Below, one piece after another: positions 33,542 to 41,854 of a DNA stretch of 64,000 nucleotides. The DNA comes from Peptococcaceae bacterium UBA5752. GTDB taxonomy: Bacteria; Bacillota; Dehalobacteriia; UBA4068. The stretch lies in contig DIFI01000002.1 in assembly GCA_002419055.1 (NCBI GenBank), forward strand, positions 1 to 64,000, written 5' to 3'. Under the pieces are notes generated by a model. The model searched no databases, had not been told where the DNA came from, and was given only the letters and a program-made list of their open reading frames with translations. Within the stretch, counting starts at the first letter, position 1. The number at the start of each line of letters is the position of its first letter. The position numbers were made by a program, and so were the translations under genes.

Positions 33542-34816
33542 TTATTTCATTATTATATAATCTTCGCGATTGGCTCCGACCGATACATATTTGATCGGTG
33601 TTTGGACTGCTTCTTCGATGAATTCGATATAAGCTCTTGCCGCTTTTGGTAAATCCTCCGGTTTACGACAATGAGAAATATCACAATTGAATCCCGGCAA
33701 GTTTTGATAAACGGGCTTAGCTTTATCGAGGCGGCTACCGGTGACAAAGTTATCAATTCTTTCGCCGTCTATCTCGTAGGCGGTGCAAACTGGAATCTGG
33801 TCAAAGCAGGATAATACATCAAGCTTGGTCATTGCCAATACGTCGGCTCCCTGCATCAGACAGCCATAGCGAGAGGCCACAAGATCTATACCGCCGACTC
33901 TACGTGGTCTGCCAGTAGCAGCGCCATATTCAGCGCCGGCCTTACGTAACAACTCACCTTGCTCGCCAAAAAGTTCAGAGGTAAATGGTCCTTCACCTAC
34001 ACAACTTGAATAAGCTTTGATAATTCCTACTACATAATCTATTTTTTTGAAGGGAATGCCACTTCCGATAGGTGCATAGGCGGCTATAGTTGAAGAAGAT
34101 GTCGTATAGGGATAAATACCGAAGTCTATATCACGCAGGGCTCCGAGCTGAGCCTCAAACAACAAGTTGCCTCCTTTATCAATAGCCTGCTGCAAATAGA
34201 TGGTCGTATTGCAAATATAAGGTAAGATAACATCACCATAATGACAAAGCCATTGATAGAATTGTTCACGGTCGATGGGCGCAGCGCCGTAGCCTTTATG
34301 CACCAACAAATCCTTCCATTCAGATAGTGATTCGACTTTTTGTCTTAATAATGCCTTGTCTTGCAGGTCATGAATGCGAATAGCCTTTTTTAAATATTTG
34401 TCTCCATAGACCGGGCCAATACCACGGCGGGTAGAACCGAATTTTGCATCTTTAAGGCGATCTTCTTCCAATATATCAAGTTGTTTATGATAAGGAAGGC
34501 ATATTACTGCCTTATCACTGATCTTTAAATTTTCCGGGTTAATATTTATGCCTTTGTCCTGCAACATTTTAATTTCGTTAGTCAGATGTTCAATATCAAT
34601 AACCATACCGTTGCCCATGACATTGACTGTATTATCACGTAGTATGCCGGAAGGCAGCAGATTTAAAATAAATTTGCCTTTTTCGTTGATGACTGTATGA
34701 CCGGCATTATTGCCTCCTTGGTAGCGAATGATTACTTGATAATCAGCAGAAAGCAAATCAACCATCCTGCCTTTGCCTTCATCGCCCCAATTGATACCTA
34801 CTATAGCGGTTAGCAT
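33542..34816 (-). CDS. purA: Adenylosuccinate synthetase
   Basis: 424 residues. GTP-dependent conversion of IMP and aspartate to adenylosuccinate. The start MLTAIVGINWGDEGKGR holds the phosphate loop and follows GGGGGGCG; GNNAGHT and the STRRGIGPVYGDK loop are present. The reading frame stays open for 37 codons upstream by chance through a structured leader; that extension is not part of the protein. Confidence 0.97.
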   Translation of the reverse strand: MLTAIVGINWGDEGKGRMVDLLSADYQVIIRYQGGNNAGHTVINEKGKFILNLLPSGILRDNTVNVMGNGMVIDIEHLTNEIKMLQDKGININPENLKISDKAVICLPYHKQLDILEEDRLKDAKFGSTRRGIGPVYGDKYLKKAIRIHDLQDKALLRQKVESLSEWKDLLVHKGYGAAPIDREQFYQWLCHYGDVILPYICNTTIYLQQAIDKGGNLLFEAQLGALRDIDFGIYPYTTSSSTIAAYAPIGSGIPFKKIDYVVGIIKAYSSCVGEGPFTSELFGEQGELLRKAGAEYGAATGRPRRVGGIDLVASRYGCLMQGADVLAMTKLDVLSCFDQIPVCTAYEIDGERIDNFVTGSRLDKAKPVYQNLPGFNCDISHCRKPEDLPKAARAYIEFIEEAVQTPIKYVSVGANREDYIIMK

Positions 34817-34870
34817 TAAACGCCCCCCTTTGTTTATCCATATCACAAAAAAAATACATTTACCAATTGC

Positions 34871-34927
34871 ATGCTGGCGTTTGAGTACTCGAAAAAAGAT
34901 CCCACCCTCAAACGCTTGGTGCAGCAT
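34871..34927 (-). promoter_or_regulatory. Structured leader RNA of purA
   Basis: On the minus strand ATGCTG (34922-34927) pairs with CAGCAT (34871-34876), and GCGTTTGAG (34907-34915) pairs with CTCAAACGC (34877-34885). All 15 pairs are perfect, with a 6-nt CACCAA bulge on the 5' side only and a 21-nt apical loop. A T8 run follows about 17 nt later, then the SD. It does not match the purine, PRPP or ZTP riboswitches as I know them. Confidence 0.6.
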
Positions 34928-34952
34928 CAGTAAATGCTATAACCACACAACT

Positions 34953-34981
34953 ATATTATTACTTTAACTTAAATCTGTCAA
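34953..34981 (-). promoter_or_regulatory. Promoter of purA
   Basis: Minus strand TTGACA (34976-34981), a 17-nt spacer and TAATAT (34953-34958). It puts the leader hairpin at about +20 of the transcript. Confidence 0.85.
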
Positions 34982-35151
34982 GAAAAAATCCGCTCATGAT
35001 ACTAATTATTATAGTATTTTATAAATAATCATAGCTTACAGATAACAGCTAGATTTATGATAAATCAATCTGCCAGCTATTACAAAAAATAGTTCTTTTT
35101 AATCCAGCCTCTCCATATAATTTACAAAAGCTTGTCGGGGGAGGCTGTGTT

Positions 35152-35418
35152 ATGCAGGATTATATTCAAAAGCGGGTATTGGAGATTAGTAATTATATAA
35201 TAGAGAGCCAAGCCACCGTGCGCCAGACTGCCGGCGTTTTCGGTGTTAGTAAAAGCACGGTACATAAAGATGTTACTGAAAGGTTGCCGCTAATTAATGA
35301 ATTAATTGCCATAAGAGTACGTGATATTTTGGATAGCAATAAGGCTGAACGCCATCTGCGAGGCGGGGAGGCAACAAAACAAAAATATCTAAAAAAACGT
35401 GAAGAAAATGACGAATAA
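35152..35418 (+). CDS. spoIIID: Stage III sporulation protein D, mother-cell regulator
   Basis: 88 residues with a helix-turn-helix (ATVRQTAGVFGVSKSTVHKD) and the basic HLRGGEATKQKY tail. It modulates sigma-E and sigma-K regulons in the mother cell. The sequence CATATAAT about 40 nt upstream resembles a sigma-E minus-10 element, but no matching minus-35 was found. Neighbouring mbl gives the conserved spoIIID-mbl pair. Confidence 0.95.
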   Translation: MQDYIQKRVLEISNYIIESQATVRQTAGVFGVSKSTVHKDVTERLPLINELIAIRVRDILDSNKAERHLRGGEATKQKYLKKREENDE

Positions 35419-35455
35419 TATTATTTAAGAAAATAAATATCAATAAACTATAATA

Positions 35456-35498
35456 AAAAGCCGTATCTTTACCAAAATAATAAAGAACGGCTTTTTTA
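35456..35498 (+). terminator. Terminator after spoIIID
   Basis: AAAAGCCGT pairs with ACGGCTTTT around an inner CTTT/AAAG stem, followed by further T residues. Confidence 0.75.
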
Positions 35499-35585
35499 TT
35501 GAGAGGATTTTATTTTTTGGTGAAGAAGTAACTTTGATACGAAATTTGGTGTAATGTAAGAATTTTTGTTGTCAGGGAGGTTGCA

Positions 35586-36608
35586 ATGGGGCTTTTTAGC
35601 TTTGGAACAGATATTGGTATTGATTTAGGCACCGCCAGTATTCTGATATATGTTAAAGGAAAAGGTATTATATTAAACGAGCCATCTGTAGTGGCGCTTG
35701 ATAAAAGGGAAGGCCGAGTGATTGCAATCGGTGAGGAAGCGCGCAGTATGCTTGGTCGCACTCCTGACAATATTATTGCGGTCAGACCATTGCGTGAGGG
35801 CGTAATTGCCGACTATGATATTACCGAAAAGATGCTGCGACATTTTATAAGTAAGGCCTGTGGTAATAATTGGCTGTTTCGGCCGAGAGTAATGATATGT
35901 ATCCCCAGCGGCGTAACAGATGTTGAAGAGCGAGCGGTGCGGCAGGCGACAATGCAGGCCGGAGCGCGTCAGGCATTTCTGATGGAAGAGCCGTTAGCGG
36001 CTGCGTTGGGAGCGGGGCTTGATATTTCGCAGGCCAGTGGTTCAATGGTTGTTGACATCGGTGGCGGTACTACCGATATAGCAGTATTATCACTGGGCGG
36101 TATAGTATGCAGCAAATCAGTACGGATCGGCGGCGACAAATTTGATGAATCGATCGTTCGCTATATTCGCCGCACCTATAACCTTTTGATTGGCGAACGC
36201 TTTGCCGAAAATCTCAAAATTAGTGTTGGCACAGCCTATCCGCGCGGTCTTAAAGAAAATAAGATCATGGAGGTTTGCGGACGGGATATGGTAACCGGAC
36301 TGCCTAAAAGTGTGGCATTTTCTTCTTTAGAAAGCTACGACGCATTGCAGGAGCCAATTGATGCAATAGTTGCGTTGGTTAGGGAAATTTTAGAAATAAC
36401 GCCACCGGAGCTGGCTTCCGATATTATAGAAAAGGGAATTGTGATGACAGGCGGTGGCGCTTTGCTTAATGGTTTGGACACCTTGATCTCGTTTGAGGTG
36501 GGACTGCCGGTGCATATTGCCGATGATCCGATTTCTTGTGTCGCCAGAGGCACTGGTAAAGCTCTATCTCAAATTAATGCTTTAAGCACTCCTAAAAGGT
36601 CTAAATAA
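35586..36608 (+). CDS. mbl: MreB-like actin protein Mbl
   Basis: 340 residues, actin fold. Nucleotide-binding motifs DIGIDLGTASILIY, VDIGGGTTDIAVLSLGG and GIVMTGGGALLNGLD are complete. It organises cell wall elongation. The spoIIID neighbour favours Mbl over MreB; there is no mreC/mreD next to it. Confidence 0.93.
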   Translation: MGLFSFGTDIGIDLGTASILIYVKGKGIILNEPSVVALDKREGRVIAIGEEARSMLGRTPDNIIAVRPLREGVIADYDITEKMLRHFISKACGNNWLFRPRVMICIPSGVTDVEERAVRQATMQAGARQAFLMEEPLAAALGAGLDISQASGSMVVDIGGGTTDIAVLSLGGIVCSKSVRIGGDKFDESIVRYIRRTYNLLIGERFAENLKISVGTAYPRGLKENKIMEVCGRDMVTGLPKSVAFSSLESYDALQEPIDAIVALVREILEITPPELASDIIEKGIVMTGGGALLNGLDTLISFEVGLPVHIADDPISCVARGTGKALSQINALSTPKRSK

Positions 36609-36680
36609 TGTAAAAGGGCAGGATAACAACGAATACTGTCGAATTTTAAAGTTGATTATTTCTAATTTTAGAGGTGAAAC

Positions 36681-37943
36681 ATGGGAGAAGATTTTTGGAA
36701 GCATGACAGATCTACTTTGCATAAGTTTAGTTGGTTTGCCAAACTGACAATAAAGCAGCGGATTTGCATAATTTCTATATTTACGTTTGTTATAGCATGG
36801 TGCTTTTTTGTTGGGTTTAGCTATGCCGGCGCTATGATGCCTGATCTAATGGAGAACGCAGTAACCGGTGATACGATGCTGCAAGATGACATTGATTTAA
36901 TATCTCAGGACGGCGTTATGACAATACTGATGGTTGGTTGCGATGCCCGCGAAAAAAACGGCGATGATGTTGGCAGGACTGATACGATTATACTGGCCTT
37001 TGTCGACGCTAACAATAAGACATTGCGCTTGCTTTCGATTCCCCGCGATACATATGTACAGATACCACGCACCAGCAGTAGAACTAAAATTAACCATGCC
37101 TATGCTTATGGCGGTATACCTCTGACTACCGAAACGATAGAGAATTTCCTTGGCGTTCAGATCGACCATTATGTAGAGGTTGATTTTAATGGGTTTAAAG
37201 ATGTGATTGATGCACTCGGTGGCGTCTCTATTAATGTCGATTCGCGGATGAAAAAACTTTCGGAAGGAATTGATCTTTATCCGGGCGAGCAAGTGTTAAA
37301 CGGCAAGGATGCTTTGGCTTATGTCCGTTACAGAGAAGCTACATATGCCGATATCGGTAGGATCGGTCGCCAGCAGCAATTCCTTTATGCGGTAGCCAAT
37401 CAGGTTAAAGGTTCATCAGTGCTGAAAAAGGCTAAGGTAATTAAAATTATCTATGAAAATACCAATACTGATATCAGTATGAGTCAAGCGACTGCGCTGA
37501 GCGAAATCGTTTGGAATATGGATTTAACAAAAATGGAAACATATACGGTTCCCGGCTATGGTCAATATATCAACGGGGTCAGTTATTGGATTGTTGATGC
37601 CACAGAATTAAATAATATTATTACTTATCTGCTTGGCGGTGAGTATGACGGAGATTTAAACGTACTAAGCGGCGGTAGCAGTTCTACTGGCAGCAATGAT
37701 AACAGCAGTGACGATAGCAGCACAGAAACGCAAACTGTTACTACTAATACACCGACTACTAATAATAGCGATAATACTACCACGCCATCCGATACATCGG
37801 ATCAGGGTGCTCAAAACAGTCAAACCGATCAGTCAACCAATAATAATAGCGGGACTGATTCCTCAGATACAGGAGGTAGCGGCTCCGGCACCACAACCAA
37901 TGGCGGCACGGATGTTAACGATATTCCTGAACCTACGGAGTAA
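36681..37943 (+). CDS. LytR-CpsA-Psr family cell wall ligase
   Basis: 420 residues: an N-terminal membrane helix (about 28-50) and an LCP domain (about 80-300) with DDVGRTDTIILAFVDA, LSIPRDTYVQIP and YVRYREATYADIGRIGRQQQ, which hold the pyrophosphate-binding arginines and aspartates. The last 80 residues are almost only Ser, Thr, Asn, Gly and Asp, a disordered wall-proximal tail. The family attaches teichoic acid or other polymers to peptidoglycan. The TagA-type transferase starts 5 nt downstream. Confidence 0.92.
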   Translation: MGEDFWKHDRSTLHKFSWFAKLTIKQRICIISIFTFVIAWCFFVGFSYAGAMMPDLMENAVTGDTMLQDDIDLISQDGVMTILMVGCDAREKNGDDVGRTDTIILAFVDANNKTLRLLSIPRDTYVQIPRTSSRTKINHAYAYGGIPLTTETIENFLGVQIDHYVEVDFNGFKDVIDALGGVSINVDSRMKKLSEGIDLYPGEQVLNGKDALAYVRYREATYADIGRIGRQQQFLYAVANQVKGSSVLKKAKVIKIIYENTNTDISMSQATALSEIVWNMDLTKMETYTVPGYGQYINGVSYWIVDATELNNIITYLLGGEYDGDLNVLSGGSSSTGSNDNSSDDSSTETQTVTTNTPTTNNSDNTTTPSDTSDQGAQNSQTDQSTNNNSGTDSSDTGGSGSGTTTNGGTDVNDIPEPTE

Positions 37944-37947
37944 AAAA

Positions 37948-38673
37948 ATGCGGATACTTGGAATCAGAGTTGACAACATAGATATGGCATCCTGTCTGGC
38001 GCAAATCAGCCGACTGATTGATGATTATAAAATTAAAAAAAATAATGTTATCGCACAGGTGATTACGCTTAATGCAGAGGGTATCTATCTTGCAACTACC
38101 GACTCGGAATTTGCGGCGATTGTTGAGGATGCCGATCTCGTAACCCCAGACGGACGTGGAGTACTTTGGGCAGCGGGAAAACAAGGCCAGCCATTGTCGG
38201 AGCGAGTCACCGGTATTGATTTGTTAGAACAATTAGCGTCATTGGCAGCTAAGAACAGTTGGCGTGTTTACTTGCTGGGTTCTGCTGATGGAGTTGCTAT
38301 TGAGGCAGCCGAGCAATTGAAGATGCGCTATCCCAAACTGCGAATTGTCGGCACTCATAATGGCTATTTCCGCGGCCATGACAATGAAGTGATTGCCGAT
38401 ATAGCCGACAAAAGACCTGATCTATTGTTTGTTGCGCTGGGAATGCCGATGCAGGAAAAATGGATTGCCAACTTTCGTAGGCAAATTAATGCTGCTGTTG
38501 CCGTTGGTGTCGGCGGTAGTTTTGATGTTGTGGCTGGTCGCATCAAAAGAGCTCCGCTTTTTTGGCAAAAACTGGGCTTAGAGTGGTTGTGGCGTTTGCT
38601 GAAAGAACCGAGTAGGATTGGTCGTGCTATGGCTTTACCATGTTTTATGATAAAAATCTTAAAAAATAAATAA
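37948..38673 (+). CDS. tagA: WecG/TagA/CpsF glycosyltransferase
   Basis: 241 residues. Signatures LNAEGIYLA, TPDGRGVLWAA, LLGSADGV and LFVALGMPMQEKWI identify the family, which adds N-acetylmannosamine(uronate)-type sugars to lipid-linked precursors. ATG 37948 is after the LCP stop; the longer frame from 37696 is a shadow. Co-transcription with the LCP ligase suggests they make and attach the same polymer. Confidence 0.92.
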   Translation: MRILGIRVDNIDMASCLAQISRLIDDYKIKKNNVIAQVITLNAEGIYLATTDSEFAAIVEDADLVTPDGRGVLWAAGKQGQPLSERVTGIDLLEQLASLAAKNSWRVYLLGSADGVAIEAAEQLKMRYPKLRIVGTHNGYFRGHDNEVIADIADKRPDLLFVALGMPMQEKWIANFRRQINAAVAVGVGGSFDVVAGRIKRAPLFWQKLGLEWLWRLLKEPSRIGRAMALPCFMIKILKNK

Positions 38674-38688
38674 GCAATAAAATCTCCC

Positions 38689-38717
38689 TTGACTGTATGA
38701 CTTGAATTTAGTATAAT
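38689..38717 (+). promoter_or_regulatory. Promoter of the CAU tRNA
   Basis: TTGACT (38689-38694), 17-nt spacer, TATAAT (38712-38717), 20 nt before the tRNA. Confidence 0.88.
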
Positions 38718-38737
38718 ACCATTTGTGGCTATATTTC

Positions 38738-38812
38738 GGGCCCATAGCTCAGCGGTAGAGCCATCGGCTCATAACCGATCGGTCCTTGGTTCGATCCCAA
38801 GTGGGCCCACCA
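38738..38812 (+). tRNA. tRNA with CAU anticodon, probably tRNA-Ile2 (lysidine-modified)
   Basis: 75 nt, acceptor GGGCCCA pairs with TGGGCCC, ACCA encoded. The anticodon loop CTCATAA gives CAU. The loop form CTCATAA, the CGGTCC variable region and C-G pairs at positions 4-69 and 5-68 resemble tRNA-Ile2 recognised by TilS rather than the TTCATAC loop of elongator tRNA-Met. Elongator Met cannot be excluded. Confidence 0.85.
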
Positions 38813-38836
38813 AATAATAATCGCGGTTGCGATGCT

Positions 38837-38876
38837 TGAAGAGCGAAACGAGACTGTTTTGCTCTTCATTTCTTTT
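38837..38876 (+). terminator. Terminator after the CAU tRNA
   Basis: TGAAGAGC pairs with GCTCTTCA, extended by GAAAC/GTTTT, followed by TTTCTTTT. Confidence 0.8.
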
Positions 38877-38906
38877 GTTGATATTTTTCTTTTCTGAAAG
38901 AATTAT

Positions 38907-38935
38907 TTGTAGTATAATAAATTGTGTAGTATAAT
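38907..38935 (+). promoter_or_regulatory. Putative promoter for trmK
   Basis: TTGTAG (38907-38912), 17-nt spacer, TATAAT (38930-38935). A second TATAAT at 38913 lacks a clear minus-35. Confidence 0.5.
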
Positions 38936-38956
38936 ATTTAGCTGGAGGATGGTGTC

Positions 38957-39658
38957 ATGCAAATCCACCTGGATAACAGACTGTTATCTGTAGCAAAGTT
39001 GGTTTTGCCGGGCAAAGCTGTGGCTGATATTGGAACAGACCACAATTGTCTGCCTGTCTATTTAGTGATGAATGGCATCAGCCCAAAAGTAATCGCCAGT
39101 GACAAGGCGCGGGGGCCTTTTAATAATGCTTGCCAGTTGGTGGAATTACTATCATTGGATAAGCAGATAGATATGCGTTTTGGTGATGGTTTGCAGATTT
39201 TAAGACCGGGAGAGGTTACGACTATCTGTATTTCCGGCATGGGCGGACATCTGATTTCGAATATTATTGCTGATTCATTAGATGTTGCGGTCACAACAAA
39301 ACGATTGGTGTTGCAGCCGCAAAATAATATATCTTCGCTGCGACGATACCTTGTTGATAACGGCTGGCGGATAGTTGCAGAAGATATTGCCGTTGACAGA
39401 GGGTTTTATTATCAGATTATTGCCGCTGAACGAGGAGCAATGCAGTTAAGTGACGAACAAGCGGAGTTTGGACCATGTTTATTGGCCAACAAGCATCCTT
39501 TACTATTCGAGTATATGCAATTAAAACTTGCCGATCTGTGTGCGTTGATTGATCAAATAAGCGATAAGCAGGGACCGAATGTGCAGGAACGATTACAGGT
39601 TCTACTTTTAAAGGCCAACCAGATTGAATATATTTTAGGTAAATTAAGAAAAGAGTAA
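38957..39658 (+). CDS. trmK: tRNA (adenine(22)-N1)-methyltransferase
   Basis: 233 residues, Rossmann-fold SAM methyltransferase. VADIGTDHNCLPVYLV is motif I, ISGMGGHLISNII the catalytic-region block, and LVLQPQNNISSLRRYL the third conserved strand. The family makes m1A22 in tRNA-Ser and others. A helical C-terminal extension (180-233) is typical. Confidence 0.92.
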   Translation: MQIHLDNRLLSVAKLVLPGKAVADIGTDHNCLPVYLVMNGISPKVIASDKARGPFNNACQLVELLSLDKQIDMRFGDGLQILRPGEVTTICISGMGGHLISNIIADSLDVAVTTKRLVLQPQNNISSLRRYLVDNGWRIVAEDIAVDRGFYYQIIAAERGAMQLSDEQAEFGPCLLANKHPLLFEYMQLKLADLCALIDQISDKQGPNVQERLQVLLLKANQIEYILGKLRKE

Positions 39659-39740
39659 CAATATTTAATGAAACTAATTTTCTTTTTAGTCATGTGCAAA
39701 TATAATATTAATTTTGTTTAATTGAAGAAAAGGGGTATTT

Positions 39741-40445
39741 ATGCTGAGACTTTTATATCAATTACAATTACTGGACGCAGAGGAAAGAGCAGTTCGAGCT
39801 GCCCAAACAGAATCCGAAGAATATCAGGATTTACGACGGATTAAATCAGAATTTGAACAAAAAAAAGAACAGCTGCGTGCATCTGCCTTAGAACGTAAAA
39901 CTACCGAGGATGAGCTTCAGTTGCTCCAAAATCGTTTTACCGAATTAAAAGATAAGATCGCCAAAGAAAATGTGGCGCTATATGATGGTTCGGTAACTAA
40001 TGCTAAAGAGTTGGCTGCAAGAGAGGCGCAAATTTCCAATATTGAAGAGAAGCTGCAATTGTTACAGGATCAGCAAAATACTCTAAATTTAGCAATCGAA
40101 ACAGCGGTTGAAAAGTTTTCTATTATCCGTCAGGATATGGAAGAGCAATCACAAAGATTTAATGTGACAAGAGACATTTATTGGCAAAAATGCAGTCAAT
40201 GGGAAGAAGACGTTAGTAATATAAATAATCAAAAACAGGAGATTACTGCTCAGATAGATCAGTCATGGCTTGATTGGTACAATGCAAATTACAATAAATT
40301 CGATGGTTCTCCGGTTGCAATGCTTAATGAAAATCATGTTTGCAGCGGATGCCATATTATAGTGCCATCGATAACTTATAAGCGTACCTTGACAGGCAAA
40401 AGCACAATTTGTGATAAGTGCGGCAGACGACTGTTTGTGGAATAG
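39741..40445 (+). CDS. C4-type zinc-ribbon coiled-coil protein (DUF164/CdsZ-like)
   Basis: 234 residues. A long coiled coil (about 10-175) is followed by a zinc ribbon with CSGC and CDKC (PF02591-type). The zinc ribbon sits directly before RNase P RNA, an arrangement common in Clostridia. The molecular function is not established. Confidence 0.85.
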   Translation: MLRLLYQLQLLDAEERAVRAAQTESEEYQDLRRIKSEFEQKKEQLRASALERKTTEDELQLLQNRFTELKDKIAKENVALYDGSVTNAKELAAREAQISNIEEKLQLLQDQQNTLNLAIETAVEKFSIIRQDMEEQSQRFNVTRDIYWQKCSQWEEDVSNINNQKQEITAQIDQSWLDWYNANYNKFDGSPVAMLNENHVCSGCHIIVPSITYKRTLTGKSTICDKCGRRLFVE

Positions 40446-40455
40446 TAAAAAAATG

Positions 40456-40819
40456 CTCCGATGATAAGCCGAGTAAGCCAGATGAACGCAAGCGGGGAGA
40501 AATCCCGGTTTGAGGAAAGTCCGGGCTCCGTAGGGCAGGGTGCCGGCTAACGACCGGTGAGGGCGACCTTAAGGATAGTGCCACAGAAATAAACCGCCTG
40601 AAAAGGTAAGGGTGCAACGGTGCGGTAAGAGCGCACCAGCGATTGGGAGACCAATCGGCTAGGTAAACCCCACCCGGAGCAAGACCAAGAGGGAACGTTT
40701 TGGATTGCCCGTCCAGTTCTCCAAAAAGGTTGCTTCAGGCCGCCGGCGACGGTGGTCGCAGACAGATGTTCATCTAAGACAGAACCCGGCTTACAGGCTT
40801 GCTCGACTTATCATCGGAG
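40456..40819 (+). ncRNA. rnpB: RNase P RNA, class A
   Basis: About 364 nt. The ends CTCCGATGATAAG and CTTATCATCGGAG form P1. The universally conserved GAGGAAAGTCCGGGCTCC-type block (40512-40530) and the 3' ACAGAACCCGGCTTACAG-type block (about 40780-40797) are both present and form P4 with each other. Catalytic RNA of tRNA 5' processing. Protein-like frames inside this interval are not genes. Confidence 0.95.
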
Positions 40820-40842
40820 AAAAATTAGGAGGCAATTTGTAT

Positions 40843-41202
40843 ATGGATACAAATCAACAAGTTACTATTGAATCATTGCAGCAGCAGATGGGTGAATATA
40901 CCAAAATGACAGAGCAATTGCCGTTTGGTGAGTTTAGCGAATATTATCAAAAGCTAACCGGCTTTCTGCAAAGCAATTATCATCTGCTTAACGCAGATGA
41001 TTTAGTGGTTGCGGTTGCTATTTGCCGCATCGTTGGCACAAATTCGCGGATGCGTGCTGTACATAGTGATCCAAACAAAAAGAAGTTTATTAAGATAGCT
41101 GAAAAGTGCGATTTTTGGCGTGATGCGATTACTGCTCGCCTAAAAACGGAAGGTGTTTCGGCGGAAGATTTGGCAAAGAAGGAAGAAACTCTTTTTGAAT
41201 AA
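40843..41202 (+). CDS. Conserved-looking protein of unknown function
   Basis: 119 residues from ATG 40843 (SD AGGAGG; TTG 40837 is an alternative start). Mostly helical, no membrane segment or metal motif: QQVTIESLQQQMGEYTKMTE, then FLQSNYHLLNADDLVVAVAI and HSDPNKKKFIKIAEKCDFWR. It lies between rnpB and trmB. A longer frame from 40705 runs through rnpB and is rejected. I do not recognise the family. Confidence 0.75.
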   Translation: MDTNQQVTIESLQQQMGEYTKMTEQLPFGEFSEYYQKLTGFLQSNYHLLNADDLVVAVAICRIVGTNSRMRAVHSDPNKKKFIKIAEKCDFWRDAITARLKTEGVSAEDLAKKEETLFE

Positions 41203-41224
41203 CAATTATTGCGGAGATTAGAGA

Positions 41225-41851
41225 ATGCGTTTGCGTAAAATACCCGAGGCGCGCACTGTTGTTGGAAATAATCCCATCGTTATTACTGAAACTGCTGCCC
41301 GATCACAGATCAATCAATGGCAGCAGCTATTTGGCAAAGCTCAGCCTCTTTATTTGGAAATCGGCTGTGGAAGAGGCCGGTTTATTACAGAATCGGCTGC
41401 TGCCTATCCCGATATCAACTGGATTGGTTGGGAGTTGCGTGAGGAAATGTTATTAATGACGTTGCGCCGTCTTGAACAACCTTTAACAAATCTGCGATTG
41501 ATTTGGGGCGATGCATCTTATATCGATCAGGTATTTGCAGCAGGGGAGATCAATCGGGTCTATCTCAATTTTCCGGACCCCTGGCCCAAAAACCGCCATG
41601 CTAAACGCCGTCTGACATCGGTCAGCTTTTTAAAACGCTATCAACAGATATTAGCTGCTGATGGACAAATACTTTTTAAATCAGACGATAAAAATTTTTT
41701 TGATATCTCACAGGAAAATTTTGCCAGCGAAAAATGGCAGCAGGCTGCAGCCGGTATTGCGGTTGAGCCAGACAAAATTATCAGTGAATATGAAGCACGA
41801 TATCGGCGGCAGGGCAAAGCAATCTATTATTGTCAATATCAAAGGAGGTAA
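41225..41851 (+). CDS. trmB: tRNA (guanine-N7-)-methyltransferase
   Basis: 208 residues. Makes m7G46. Motif I YLEIGCGRGRF and the family signature YLNFPDPWPKNRHAKRRL are intact. Ends 3 nt before thrC. Confidence 0.96.
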   Translation: MRLRKIPEARTVVGNNPIVITETAARSQINQWQQLFGKAQPLYLEIGCGRGRFITESAAAYPDINWIGWELREEMLLMTLRRLEQPLTNLRLIWGDASYIDQVFAAGEINRVYLNFPDPWPKNRHAKRRLTSVSFLKRYQQILAADGQILFKSDDKNFFDISQENFASEKWQQAAAGIAVEPDKIISEYEARYRRQGKAIYYCQYQRR

Positions 41852-41854
41852 AGA

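Noticed and set aside
34817..34927. 37-codon N-terminal extension of purA
   Set aside because: PurA begins at MLTAIVGINWGDEGKG; the open extension coincides with a structured leader.
37696..37947. 84-codon extension of the TagA-type gene
   Set aside because: It lies over the LCP tail in another frame; family starts fit ATG 37948.
40357..40617. 86-codon minus-strand frame overlapping RNase P RNA
   Set aside because: It overlaps the conserved core of rnpB and the end of the zinc-ribbon gene.
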